DNA of 64,000 bases from Ehrlichia sp052043515 (GTDB lineage: Bacteria; Pseudomonadota; Alphaproteobacteria; Rickettsiales; Anaplasmataceae): positions 1,054,001 through 1,118,000 of the forward strand of contig JBQEQX010000001.1 of assembly GCA_052043515.1 (NCBI GenBank), written 5' to 3'. Within the stretch, counting starts at the first letter, position 1. Each line of letters opens with the position of its first letter. The notes under the pieces are model-generated. The model ran no database searches. It was not told where the DNA came from and saw nothing but the letters and a program-made list of their open reading frames with translations. Below, piece by piece: positions 44,316 through 52,838 of the stretch. Made by a program: the position numbers and the translations under genes.

Positions 44316-45601
44316 ATGCCTACAGGTTCTTGTTCATGGTTTGATGAAGGATATGAAAATATATGGATGCCTTATACTCAGATGTATAATGCTACTCTGC
44401 CACTAAAAGTTAAGTCTACTAATGGATGCTATATAATACTAGAGGATGGTACTCGGTTACTTGATGGTATATCAAGTTGGTGGAGTGTGTGTCATGGTTA
44501 TTCTCATCCACACATTGTTAAGAAAATTCAGGAGCAGGTTTCCAAATTGTCTCATATTATGTTTTCTGGATTGGCGCATGAACAAAGTTATATTTTAGCA
44601 AAGCGTCTTGTTAATATTGCTCCAAAGAAAAAAATGGAAAGAGTATTTTTTTTCAGATTCTGGATCTACCGCTGTTGAGGTTGCTATGAAAATAGCAGTT
44701 CAATATTATCGTAACTTGGGGAATACAGAAAAGAGTAGTTTTATTTCTTTTGTCAATGGGTATCATGGCGATACAATGGGATGTATGTCAATATCTGATC
44801 CAGAAACAATTCATGGCACGAAGTTTAAAAAGTATCATCCTCCACAATTTGTATTGCCTTTACCACAAACAAGAGAAGAAGTAGATAATTTTATAAATGT
44901 AGTGCATTCTATCAAGGAGAATGTTGCTGGTATAGTTCTGGAACCTATTTTACAAGCTGCAGGTGGAATGTTAATTCATTCTGCAGATACTGTAAGGACA
45001 ATTTACGAAATTGCACATGACAATGATATATTATTTATAGCAGATGAAGTGGCAACAGGTTTTGGTAGAACTGGGACCATGTTTGCATGTGATCAAGCGG
45101 GTATTGTACCAGATATTATGGTTATTGGAAAGGCATTGACAGGTGGATTTTGTACATTGGCTGCAACTTTAACTACACAAGAAGTGTATAATGCATTTTT
45201 ATCGAATAGTATAAATACTGCTTTTATGCATGGTCCAACCTTTATGGCAAATGCATTAGCTTGTTCTGCAGCGAATGCTTCACTTGATCTTTTTTGAAGG
45301 ACAGGATTTAATCAAGAAAGTTAATTTAATCGAAAGTCAGCTAAGGTTAGAGTTAGATGTATTCAAGCAATTAAGTTATGTTAATGATGTTAGAGTAAAA
45401 GGTGCAACTGGAATAATAGAATTAGAAAGTAATCTGATTGATAAAGACTATATTATACATAAAGCAATTGAGTTGAATATATGGATACGTCCTATTGATA
45501 ATATTGTGTATATTATGCCACCTTTTATAATAAGTCATAGTGAACTTACTAAATTAATAACATCAGTATATATGATACTTAAGAATATATATACGAGTTA
45601 A
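44316..45601 (+). CDS. bioA: Adenosylmethionine-8-amino-7-oxononanoate aminotransferase (two frame breaks)
   Basis: BioA makes 7,8-diaminononanoate from KAPA with SAM as amino donor, in biotin synthesis. Diagnostic segments: WMPYTQM at the N-terminus, GISSWWSVCHGYSHP, SDSGSTAVEVAMK, GYHGDTMG, ADEVATGFGRTG and the PLP lysine in VIGKALTGG. Removing one T from T8 44646-44653 and one from T6 45290-45295 yields a single protein of about 428 residues, ending in YIMPPFIISHSEL. Biotin synthesis is a trait of Ehrlichia and relatives. Confidence 0.94.
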
Positions 45602-45960
45602 TATTTTTTGTATGAATTGCTAGTTTTTTTATAGATTAAGTAATAGATGGACTTGATATGTTAAGTTTTATTGTCATTTCATGGTGGTTATGTATTAGTG
45701 TAGTTAGTACACAAGAAAAGATTTTGTTTCCATGCTTATCTATAAATTTTTCTTGCAGATAATATGCTTTGTTGATTTTACTGGTATGTATTCATTATAA
45801 CACGTGAATACGATGTATTAAAGGTAGTATATTTCTAAGCTTCTATTAGTCAATAATTCAATGTTGAATACGGTTGCTTAATGTCTTTAATAGTAGAGGT
45901 GATTTACTTACTTATTAATATAGTTGAATTTATTGCGATATGTAAGCAGATTCATTAGTG
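45602..45960. other. Convergent gap bioA/terminase
   Basis: No gene recognised. Confidence 0.35.
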
Positions 45961-47382
45961 CTATAGTTCTCTAATGGACAAAGTATTTGTTGTGGTGTGA
46001 TTGTAGATCCAGTGTAAGTATTGTGTCACGCTATCTATTTGATCGTCATGTTGTGTGTTTGGAAATGATAGCAATTCTTGTTCAAATTCACTAAGCCAAG
46101 GAGAATCGTATGGTAGAAATATTTTTCTCGATTCAAATATAGGAATTATTTTATAAAATCTTGTTATTTTATCAGTGGTTGGAGTAATTCCTATTATAGG
46201 TATTGTACTAATGTTAGCTAATTCTTGAATTATTTGTAATCCGCTTGCCTTTTTTTCTATAAGTATAGCATTAGGTTTCCAATTATTTGCTAAGTTTATT
46301 ATTTCTTGTTTTAATGCTTGGTACTCTAATTTTATCATGCGTACTTCTAGTAGGAAAAAGCAGTTATTTATATAGGACCATGTTGTACACACGCTATAGT
46401 TACTGTTGTTATTCATAGAAGAAGCTGTATCCCAGCTTTGAGTTATGTTTTCTTTGTTATAAGATGTGTATCTTTGGAGCCACTTATACTTGATAATGCC
46501 ACTTGACAGATGAAGTGGGTTTTGTTGATATTGAGCTGCAAATGCGTATGATCCTAACTCTGATTTCAATTCTTCAATGTATTTGTTCCCATATTTTTTG
46601 TGTAACAGATCTCCTTCTTTTCTTGTGTGTAGAATATGTTTTATTTTTTTTCCTTGCTTAAATTTCCACGGAGAAGCTATCGAATATATAGTCTGTTTTT
46701 TTTCTGCTATCATGGGAAATGATAATACATGCCATTTATTATAAAGCTTTTTTTGATAATAAATATCCAGTTAAATCTTCCGTATGTAATCTGTGCATTA
46801 CAATGATAACAATACTCCGTTTTCTATCATCTAGTCTTGTCATAAAAGATTGATCAAACCAGTTGTATACACGTTGTCTGTAAGTTTTGCTTAGTGCTTG
46901 TAGAGGATTCATTGGATCATCTACAATTAGAATATCTCCACCCTCTCCTGTAATACTTCCTCCTATTGATGTTGCAAATCTATAACCTCTTTGTGTTGTT
47001 TGAAATTTTTGTTTAGTGTTTTGGTCTTTTGAAAGTATTACATGTGGAAATAATTTTTTATACCATTCAGATTGTAATATGTATCTGTTATCTAATGATA
47101 ATTTTTCACTCAATGTTTGAGAATAGCTCGCAACTATAATTCTTGCTTTGGGATTTAATCCAAAGATCCAAGATGGCCATGCAACACTAACACATATGGA
47201 TTTTATAAATCTTGGAGGCATATTGATTATTAGACGATTAATTTTTCCATTGAGAGTGGCTTCTAATCTATCTGACATTACTTTTTATGTGCCAATTGTT
47301 AATGAGTGGATTATTAGGTGACACTGTTTTAAAACATAATTTTAGAAAATCTAAGAAATTATGAGGCACTTTTATTATTCAT
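45961..47382 (-). CDS. Phage/GTA large terminase (three frame breaks)
   Basis: TerL cuts and pumps DNA into capsids. N-terminal ATPase: NRLIINMPPRFIKSICV (atypical P-loop), ARIIVASYSQTLSEKLS, GGSITGEGGDILIVDDP (Walker B) and VMHRLHTEDLTG. C-terminal nuclease: SWDTAS, ILIEKKASG and HDDQIDSVTQYLHWI. Removing single bases at T7 46748-46754, T5 47282-47286 and a T4 just upstream joins the pieces and adds NNWHIKVMSDRLEA and an N-terminus starting at ATG 47382; length about 473 residues. It corresponds to g2 of the Rhodobacter GTA. Two of the three breaks are in short runs, so real decay cannot be excluded. Confidence 0.85.
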
Positions 47383-47622
47383 GGTCGATTATTTTTATGT
47401 TATAGGAAATACATTTTTTATTGTGTTTTTTTTGTGTAGGTGTTATTCTAAACTGGAAGGCGTTGCTTTTAGTGTTTTATTTTATAATTGGTGTTCCATG
47501 GTACGCAGGCATAGGCGGTGTCATTGAATGCATCTTCTGCGTATGTTGCACTGTTGCTTTTTATGACTTTGTCTAGGTGGATCTTAGTTTTTGTGGTTGG
47601 AATGCGCGACTGAAGTTTACGG

Positions 47623-48127
47623 TTATTTCTTTTTTTTTCTTAAAACAGCACTTTGTACAATGAGGTTACTATGCATTATGGATGAAGGTGTTAATGGCAT
47701 TGTAAAAAAATTGAACAGGAAATTAAGTATTCTGAGCAATATGTAGAGTTTAGAACGAGTTTTTTTTTTAGCTTTTTTTCCTCTACCAAATTTTTTTGCA
47801 GATCTAATATTAGAAAGTTTAGTTTGCCCGGCTCGTTGTGTAGGATCCATTTCATGAGCAATAGTAGATCTTAGCAAGGTATTGATTTCTAGTTTTAATT
47901 GTTTTTTTTATGTTACGTAAGTGGAGCTTAGTTTGTGGGTTAGGCTGTTTATGTACTTTTTTTTCGATATGAAGTGTTCTGTTGATGCTTTTGTTTATTT
48001 CTCTTTTCTGTATGTGTTTCCTTATTCTTGTTAGGTATTTGTGTGCAAGTAATAGTCTATCAAGATCATGGGATGTTCTTATGTAACAATATATCGCTTT
48101 AATTTTCGATTTATTCGGGGAAAACAT
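47623..48127 (-). CDS. Basic hypothetical protein in the GTA-like cluster (frame broken at T8)
   Basis: Not recognised. Removing one base from T8 47902-47909 joins two open frames into about 168 residues through NIKKQLKLEINTLLRSTIAH. The product is very rich in Lys and Arg (for example KKFGRGKKAKKKTRSK), suggesting nucleic-acid binding. Long A runs near that segment leave the C-terminal reading uncertain. It lies between terminase and the tail genes on the same strand. Confidence 0.5.
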
Positions 48128-48128
48128 T

Positions 48129-48537
48129 GTGTGGTATTAATATAGGATATTATTATATTAATACTTTTATATAAATCTTTTATTAATCTAGATGTAGTGT
48201 TTCTATTTTTAATAGAGTATTAAATATTTTAACTATTTTGATGAAAGAGCTACTATATTAAGCGACAAATTTGGATTTATAATAAGTATTTTCAGCGTAG
48301 TATTTTTTGTACACTTATAGCTTATTTCCTCTTGTTGTGGATATTATGTTCATATTGCAAAGGATTACAAAGTTGAAGAATTATTTTATGCTATTTTTGC
48401 TATGGCAGTAAGTTCTTTGTTTATTTTAAAAATGTTTTGCAGTTATTACAGTTGTATACCATATATATATTAATTTTTGCTACGGCAGCATAGTAACTAT
48501 TCTTAATAATACTATTAATCATGTTAACTTATTTATA
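48129..48537. other. Gap within the GTA-like cluster
   Basis: A start codon 20 bases after the tail-protein stop opens a short minus-strand frame (MINSIIKNSYYAAVAKIN) that could be a remnant of the g10 position, but I could not restore it. The sequence TTTTTGCTAYGGCAG occurs twice (about 48395 and 48475). Confidence 0.35.
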
Positions 48538-48928
48538 TTAATAATTACTAAAAATTATTTCTTCAGAGCTTATTAACATTACATTGAAGTTGTCAAAGTT
48601 ACTTGATTCATAATATCTCTCGTATAGTTCAATAGCAGATTTGCCTGATATTATTTCTTTTTCATGTATGATGATTTTGAATTCTATAATATTGTTATTG
48701 AAAGAATATTTTTGTAAAAGCTGATCTGCATGTGAGTTATCTATAATGCCGTGAATTTTGAAAATAGCATATTTATTTCCCGAATTATCTAATGTACTTC
48801 TCCATCCAAATGATAAAATGTTTTTAATATATTCATTTTTATTATGTAGACTAACTCTTAAGTTTTTTTATACTATTTAAAGGAATGAAAGTGTTGTTAA
48901 AATCTTTAATTTGTAACTGTATTGACAT
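48538..48928 (-). CDS. Major tail-like protein, GTA g9-like (hidden by a frame break)
   Basis: Reading from ATG 48928 and removing one base from T7 48863-48869 gives about 130 residues: MSIQLQIKDFNNTFIPL, then NLRVSLHNKNE, FGWRSTLDNSGNK, IHGIIDNSHADQLL, FKIIIHEKE and ELYERYYESSNFDNFNV. The pattern (G-W-R-x-L-L, a G-x-x-x-x-S-x-A/E-Q block, then paired beta strands) follows the TP901-1-type tail protein encoded by g9 of the Rhodobacter GTA. It overlaps the DUF3168 gene by 23 bases, as expected for a structural operon in order g6-g8-g9. Confidence 0.65.
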
Positions 48929-49316
48929 AGGTTTTTTTTGTTAAGATAGTGAAATTTAGTGTTGCATGTGTAATTTCTTGGTACTGACCTACATTACAGC
49001 TATACTCTGGAATTATTTTGTATTCAATGTTTTCTATGTTAAATTTATGGTTTACTAGTAAACTGATGACTAAATTTAATATATTATATAATGTATAAGA
49101 GTTGTGACTATAAATTTTACATGCTAATTGTATTTTTGACATATCATTGTTAAATATATTTAATGTTTTTAGGTAGCTTACATATATGTGCATGTATGGG
49201 AGAGATGGTTTGTTTGGTATAATATCGTATATATCAGTTATAACATTTGCTAAATCTTTATGTGATTTTAACAAGTTCACAACTAGGTTATGCATCTCTT
49301 TGATTGAATATGTCAT
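48906..49316 (-). CDS. Tail-terminator-like protein, DUF3168 (GTA g8-like)
   Basis: The 136-residue product has the DUF3168 pattern: NLLKSHKDLANVITDIYDIIP, PYMHIYVSY, KIQLACKIYSHN (strand plus helix), then IIPEYSCNV and ATLNFTI at the end. In Rhodobacter GTA the g8 protein closes the tail tube. Its start overlaps the upstream connector stop by four bases (translational coupling). The frame is intact. Confidence 0.75.
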   Translation of the reverse strand: MTYSIKEMHNLVVNLLKSHKDLANVITDIYDIIPNKPSLPYMHIYVSYLKTLNIFNNDMSKIQLACKIYSHNSYTLYNILNLVISLLVNHKFNIENIEYKIIPEYSCNVGQYQEITHATLNFTILTKKTYVNTVTN

Positions 49317-49867
49317 AAAACTAATTTTAATTCACGGAAAGGAGAATATATGCTTTTTATAAAAGTTAAATTATTTATATTTTCTGATTCTCTATTTTTG
49401 TAAGATATAGCAACGTGATATAGTATACCATGTTTAATTTGTGCAGGTATTAGTGAGTTGTTTATGTGTCCTGCTTCATATAGAATTTCTATTCTGTTGA
49501 CGTTGGTTTGATTGTAAAATGATATATATGATAGTTCTGTGTCTACATGATAATATTTTGGGTCCACAATGGTTTCCTGTCCAGTCATGTTTATTATTTT
49601 AACATGATTGACTTTTATTATTGGATTAAATAATAGCTGTATTTTTCCAGGAATATATCTACTGCATGAGATTTGCCATGTTTGCTTCATTAATGACTTT
49701 TCAATGTACCATTGTGCATATTCAGATGCCATAGTAATTAGATTATTGATTAATTCATCGTCTTTATTGTTATTAACGCGTAAGAAAGATTTTACTTCTG
49801 ATAGACTAATAGGTAATGACACAGGCAGAACCTTACGTGTAATGCATAACATAGAACTTTCTAGCAT
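49313..49867 (-). CDS. Head-tail connector (gp6/phiE125 gp8 family, GTA g6-like)
   Basis: The 184-residue protein contains LPISLSEVKSFLRVNNNKDD and LINNLITMASEYAQWYIEKS, the standard helical core of head-tail connector adaptors, then QTWQISCSRY and the strand-rich middle ending in LPAQIKHGILYHVA-like segment (here LIPAQIKHGILYHVA). These adaptors join portal and tail in HK97-like phages and GTAs. It heads the intact part of the cluster, with no portal, protease or capsid gene visible upstream in this window. Confidence 0.82.
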   Translation of the reverse strand: MLESSMLCITRKVLPVSLPISLSEVKSFLRVNNNKDDELINNLITMASEYAQWYIEKSLMKQTWQISCSRYIPGKIQLLFNPIIKVNHVKIINMTGQETIVDPKYYHVDTELSYISFYNQTNVNRIEILYEAGHINNSLIPAQIKHGILYHVAISYKNRESENINNLTFIKSIYSPFRELKLVL

Positions 49868-49913
49868 ATAACTCCTATTGTTACATTGTAATGTTTGATT
49901 ATTTTTTAAATAG

Positions 49914-50261
49914 TTAGGAAATTAAGCTTTCTAGTATGCTAAAAGAAATTTTATTGAATGTTTTAGCAATAGTGTCTTTTTCATACGTGTTTAAGTGTTG
50001 TAGACCATTGGAACTAAATAGGTGGTTTATAAGATATTTGTTTAATGTTTGTAAATTATGGGAATATATTTTTTTTATCAGTGAAGCCAATTCTTCTTCT
50101 AAAGAATGGTGGAAGTGAGCCAAAAAATTAGATATCACATCTTCCATTTTGTTTTCAAATTTAATTTGATATTTTGTGGTAATGTCATCAATTATTTCGG
50201 AAAATTCATCTAACTTTTTTTGTTCCAGAGTAGTTTTACTATAGTTAAAAGCATGTGTCAT
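49914..50261 (-). CDS. Helical hypothetical protein upstream of the connector
   Basis: Not recognised. The 115-residue product is predicted almost entirely helical (for example KLDEFSEIIDDITTKYQIKF, HHSLEEELASLIKKIY). It lies 46 bases upstream of the connector gene on the same strand, so it is probably cotranscribed with the GTA-like genes, but nothing identifies it as a virion part. Confidence 0.6.
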   Translation of the reverse strand: MTHAFNYSKTTLEQKKLDEFSEIIDDITTKYQIKFENKMEDVISNFLAHFHHSLEEELASLIKKIYSHNLQTLNKYLINHLFSSNGLQHLNTYEKDTIAKTFNKISFSILESLIS

Positions 50262-50490
50262 AAGGATGTTAACTTTGTGTTTGATGTAGTATTATTATGC
50301 TTAATTCGGTATTACGGAAGCAGTTTATTTTTATTTGTAAATTATTTTATATTTAAGAGTTTACATGATATATCTTTAACATATTAAAGTGCGGGTAGAA
50401 TTTTATTGAAATTTACTTAACAAGTTTTTATAATACGTGTCGTGCTTTGGATTTTTTATGTAACTTTGTAAAAATTTATTGAGTCTTGAT

Positions 50491-50578
50491 GGAGAGGTGG
50501 CCGAGAGGCTGAAGGCGACGGTTTGCTAAACCGTTATACGGCTTAACCGTATCGAGGGTTCGAATCCCTCTCTCTCCG
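50491..50578 (+). tRNA. tRNA-Ser (GCT)
   Basis: Class II tRNA: acceptor GGAGAGG..TCTCTCC, anticodon loop TTGCTAA, long variable arm TATACGGCTTAACCGTAT and T-loop TTCGAAT. Anticodon GCT reads AGC/AGT. CCA is encoded at 50579-50581. It borders the GTA-like cluster. Confidence 0.95.
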
Positions 50579-50613
50579 CCATTTTGTTGTTGTGTGATTA
50601 ATATAGGAAAAAG

Positions 50614-50742
50614 ATGAAAGTTATTGGTTCGCTTAAGTCTGCAAAGGTAAGGGATAAAGATTGTAGAATTGTACGTAGAAAAGGGCGTATTTATGTAATA
50701 AATAAAAAGAACCCCAGGTTTAAAGCAAGACAAGGCTATTAA
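50614..50742 (+). CDS. rpmJ: Ribosomal protein L36
   Basis: The 42-residue protein reads MKVIGSLKSAKVRDKDC and ends with NPRFKARQGY, the alphaproteobacterial-type L36 with its Cys and KGRIYVINKKNP core. It was too short for many gene finders. AGGAAAAAG precedes the ATG. It lies 32 bases after the tRNA-Ser CCA and may be cotranscribed with it. Confidence 0.95.
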   Translation: MKVIGSLKSAKVRDKDCRIVRRKGRIYVINKKNPRFKARQGY

Positions 50743-51084
50743 CATTTGTCTAACATTGTAGGATGTCTTACGGTGTTGTTATTGGTTTTTTTGTTATTGG
50801 AATTTAGGTGTGTTCATCTTCCGGTGTATTCCGATTTGTCGTTGCGTTTGGCACGAAGGTGGTTTTTCTTGTATGAGTGAATGTGCTCATTAATTAGTGC
50901 TGTTGGCTATTGTTATAGTGAGTATGGTGCTAAGGTGTCACGAGGAAATCTGTACTTTTTATATCTTTGTACTAAGCTATTGGTAAGGATGATTTCAGTG
51001 CTACTTGTATGTGTAGCCAGACACTCTGTTCGTTAAAGATAACCAAAGTGGGAGTAGGTAGCCGAATTCACTCTTTAATGGCTG
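50743..51084. other. Convergent gap with possible structured RNA
   Basis: The stretch is richer in G+C than other gaps and contains several short inverted repeats (GGAAT...ATTCC near 50800, GAGTGAATGTGCTC near 50876). GAGGAAATC at about 50942 resembles part of the RNase P P4 helix, but I could not match the rest. It may be a noncoding RNA or a terminator region. Confidence 0.35.
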
Positions 51085-51975
51085 CTAGTTATGAAGTAGT
51101 AAACCGAACTCTTTCCTTTTTGATATAACAAAATCCTTTACTCTAGTGAAAGCGTTCATTTCTATTTGTCTTATGCGCTCTTTTGATATGTTATACTTCT
51201 GACTTAATATTTCTAGTGTGTCTGGCTCTTCAATTAACCTTCTTCTGATAAATATATCACGATGCCTCTCATTTAAAGTTGCAAGAGCCTGTGTAATGAG
51301 AGACCTTTTTATATCTACTTCCTCATTGAGTAGATACGTGTCCTCCTGATTTGGATCTTTACACCTTATGGTCTCTTGTAACTCCGTACGATTTTGATTG
51401 TTATTAGAGAATATTACCTCGTTGAGCGATCTATCAGTATAGGTAAAGTACCTGTCCATTTGCTCCACTTCTTGTTCAGAAATCGAGCATTCGTCTGCTA
51501 TTAACTTAATGTCCTCTTTTGTAATACTATGTCCATACTTAAAAAGTTTTTTCTTTATTTTCCTTAGACTAAAAAATAATTTTCTTTGCGCTTGCGTTGT
51601 ACCGATCTTTATACATGACCACGACTTAAGTATATAATCTTTAATGGAAGCTTTAATCCACCATATTGCATACGTGGATAACCTAAACCCTAAGTTAGGG
51701 TTAAATTTCTTTACAGCCTGCATTAACCCAATATTTCCTTCCATAATTAGTTCTATAAGTGGTAAGCCATAATTCTTAAAGCCTAGTGCAACCTTAACTA
51801 CCAATCTTAAATGACTGGTAACTAACCTGTGCGCGTCAGCAATAACGCCATTTTCATACCAACTTTTTGCTAACCTTTCTTCTTCATCAAGAGACAAGAC
51901 AGGAAACGTATGTACCTCATTGATGTAAGACACCAGATTATCTTGGTTTAACGCAAATACAGAGTTTGTTAACAT
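51085..51975 (-). CDS. rpoH: RNA polymerase sigma-32 factor
   Basis: RpoH directs transcription of heat-shock genes. Region 2 shows RLVVKVALGFKNYGLP and NIGLMQAVKKFNPNLGFRL, followed by STYAIWWIKASIKDYI; the RpoH-specific box is AQRKLFFSLRKIK. Region 4 ends with RRRLIEEPDTLEILSQKY and ERIRQIEMNAF. 296 residues, complete and in frame. It is divergent from hpf across 118 bases. Confidence 0.95.
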   Translation of the reverse strand: MLTNSVFALNQDNLVSYINEVHTFPVLSLDEEERLAKSWYENGVIADAHRLVTSHLRLVVKVALGFKNYGLPLIELIMEGNIGLMQAVKKFNPNLGFRLSTYAIWWIKASIKDYILKSWSCIKIGTTQAQRKLFFSLRKIKKKLFKYGHSITKEDIKLIADECSISEQEVEQMDRYFTYTDRSLNEVIFSNNNQNRTELQETIRCKDPNQEDTYLLNEEVDIKRSLITQALATLNERHRDIFIRRRLIEEPDTLEILSQKYNISKERIRQIEMNAFTRVKDFVISKRKEFGLLLHN

Positions 51976-52093
51976 TTCTTATAATAGAGCCCAGTTGACA
52001 ACGAATTATATCGATATAATATAACGATGTATAGTAAATTTTCAAGGTTTTGTTATATTATTAAATGTGATGTAATTTTATAAGACGTATTTT

Positions 52094-52699
52094 ATGAACA
52101 TAGTTATTACTGCTAGAGGTTTTGATGTTACTGATAATATTAGGACTTATGTTGAATCAAGTGTAGGCGATTATATAGCGAAATTTTTTGTAAGTGATTC
52201 TTCCGTTAATATAAAAGTGATTTTGTCAAAAGATGCAAATTTGTTTAATGCTAGTATTAATATTAGTGATATGAAGAGTGAATTTATAAGAATTTCTAAG
52301 ACGTCAGATACGGCATATCATGCAATAGATAATGTTATTCACCATTTATGTCACAAGTTACAAAAGCATAAGAGTGAGAGGGTTAATAAGTATCGTCATA
52401 ATAAGAATTCAGTGAAAGCACAAATGAAGTGTTTTGGATATACATTAGATAAAGACGTAGTGGAAAATTGTCATGAAGGTGATAATTATGACGGTAGTAA
52501 CAATTCTGGGTTAGTTATAGAGGAAGAAGTCATGTTAAAGACTATGAGCATTGGAGATGCAATTATGGAGATGGAGTTGTTATCCTTACCTGCACTTTTA
52601 TTTATTAATGCAAAAAACAATAGGGTTAATATGATTTATGTTAGAAATGATGGAAACGTGACATGGGTTGATCCACTTAATGTATCTTCTGTAAAATAG
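52094..52699 (+). CDS. hpf: Ribosome hibernation promoting factor, long form
   Basis: The N-terminal HPF/RaiA domain reads MNIVITARGFDVTDNIRTYV, with DTAYHAIDNVIHHL and a basic KLQKHK; it binds the 30S decoding centre. The C-terminal domain (about residues 140-200: VMLKTMSIGDAIMEMELLS, VNMIYVRNDGNVTWVDP) mediates 100S dimers in long HPF. 201 residues, complete. It is divergent from rpoH, so both stress genes may share a regulatory region. Confidence 0.92.
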   Translation: MNIVITARGFDVTDNIRTYVESSVGDYIAKFFVSDSSVNIKVILSKDANLFNASINISDMKSEFIRISKTSDTAYHAIDNVIHHLCHKLQKHKSERVNKYRHNKNSVKAQMKCFGYTLDKDVVENCHEGDNYDGSNNSGLVIEEEVMLKTMSIGDAIMEMELLSLPALLFINAKNNRVNMIYVRNDGNVTWVDPLNVSSVK

Positions 52700-52746
52700 A
52701 CTGATTCCGATACATATTGTTTAGTATGTGATTTATGGTATATTAA

Positions 52747-52776
52747 TATAATATTAATATCTTTATTAATATTATA
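52747..52776. repeat. Perfect 12-base A+T inverted repeat downstream of hpf
   Basis: TATAATATTAAT (52747-52758) and ATTAATATTATA (52765-52776) are separated by six bases. It lies 48 bases after the hpf stop and could be a weak transcription end or a chance palindrome. Confidence 0.45.
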
Positions 52777-52838
52777 ATAATGTGTCTAGTTTAATTAAAA
52801 GAATACGGCATTTTTTGAGAATATTTTAGGTTATAAAC

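Noticed and set aside
50476..50745. Minus-strand open frame with GGERGIRTLDTV
   Set aside because: It is the antisense of tRNA-Ser and rpmJ; the RIRTLD-type peptide is a known artefact of translating class II tRNA genes.
50743..51084. RNase P RNA or tmRNA
   Set aside because: Only a short GAGGAAA-like match; the partner P4 strand, tag-peptide frame and acceptor stem were not found.
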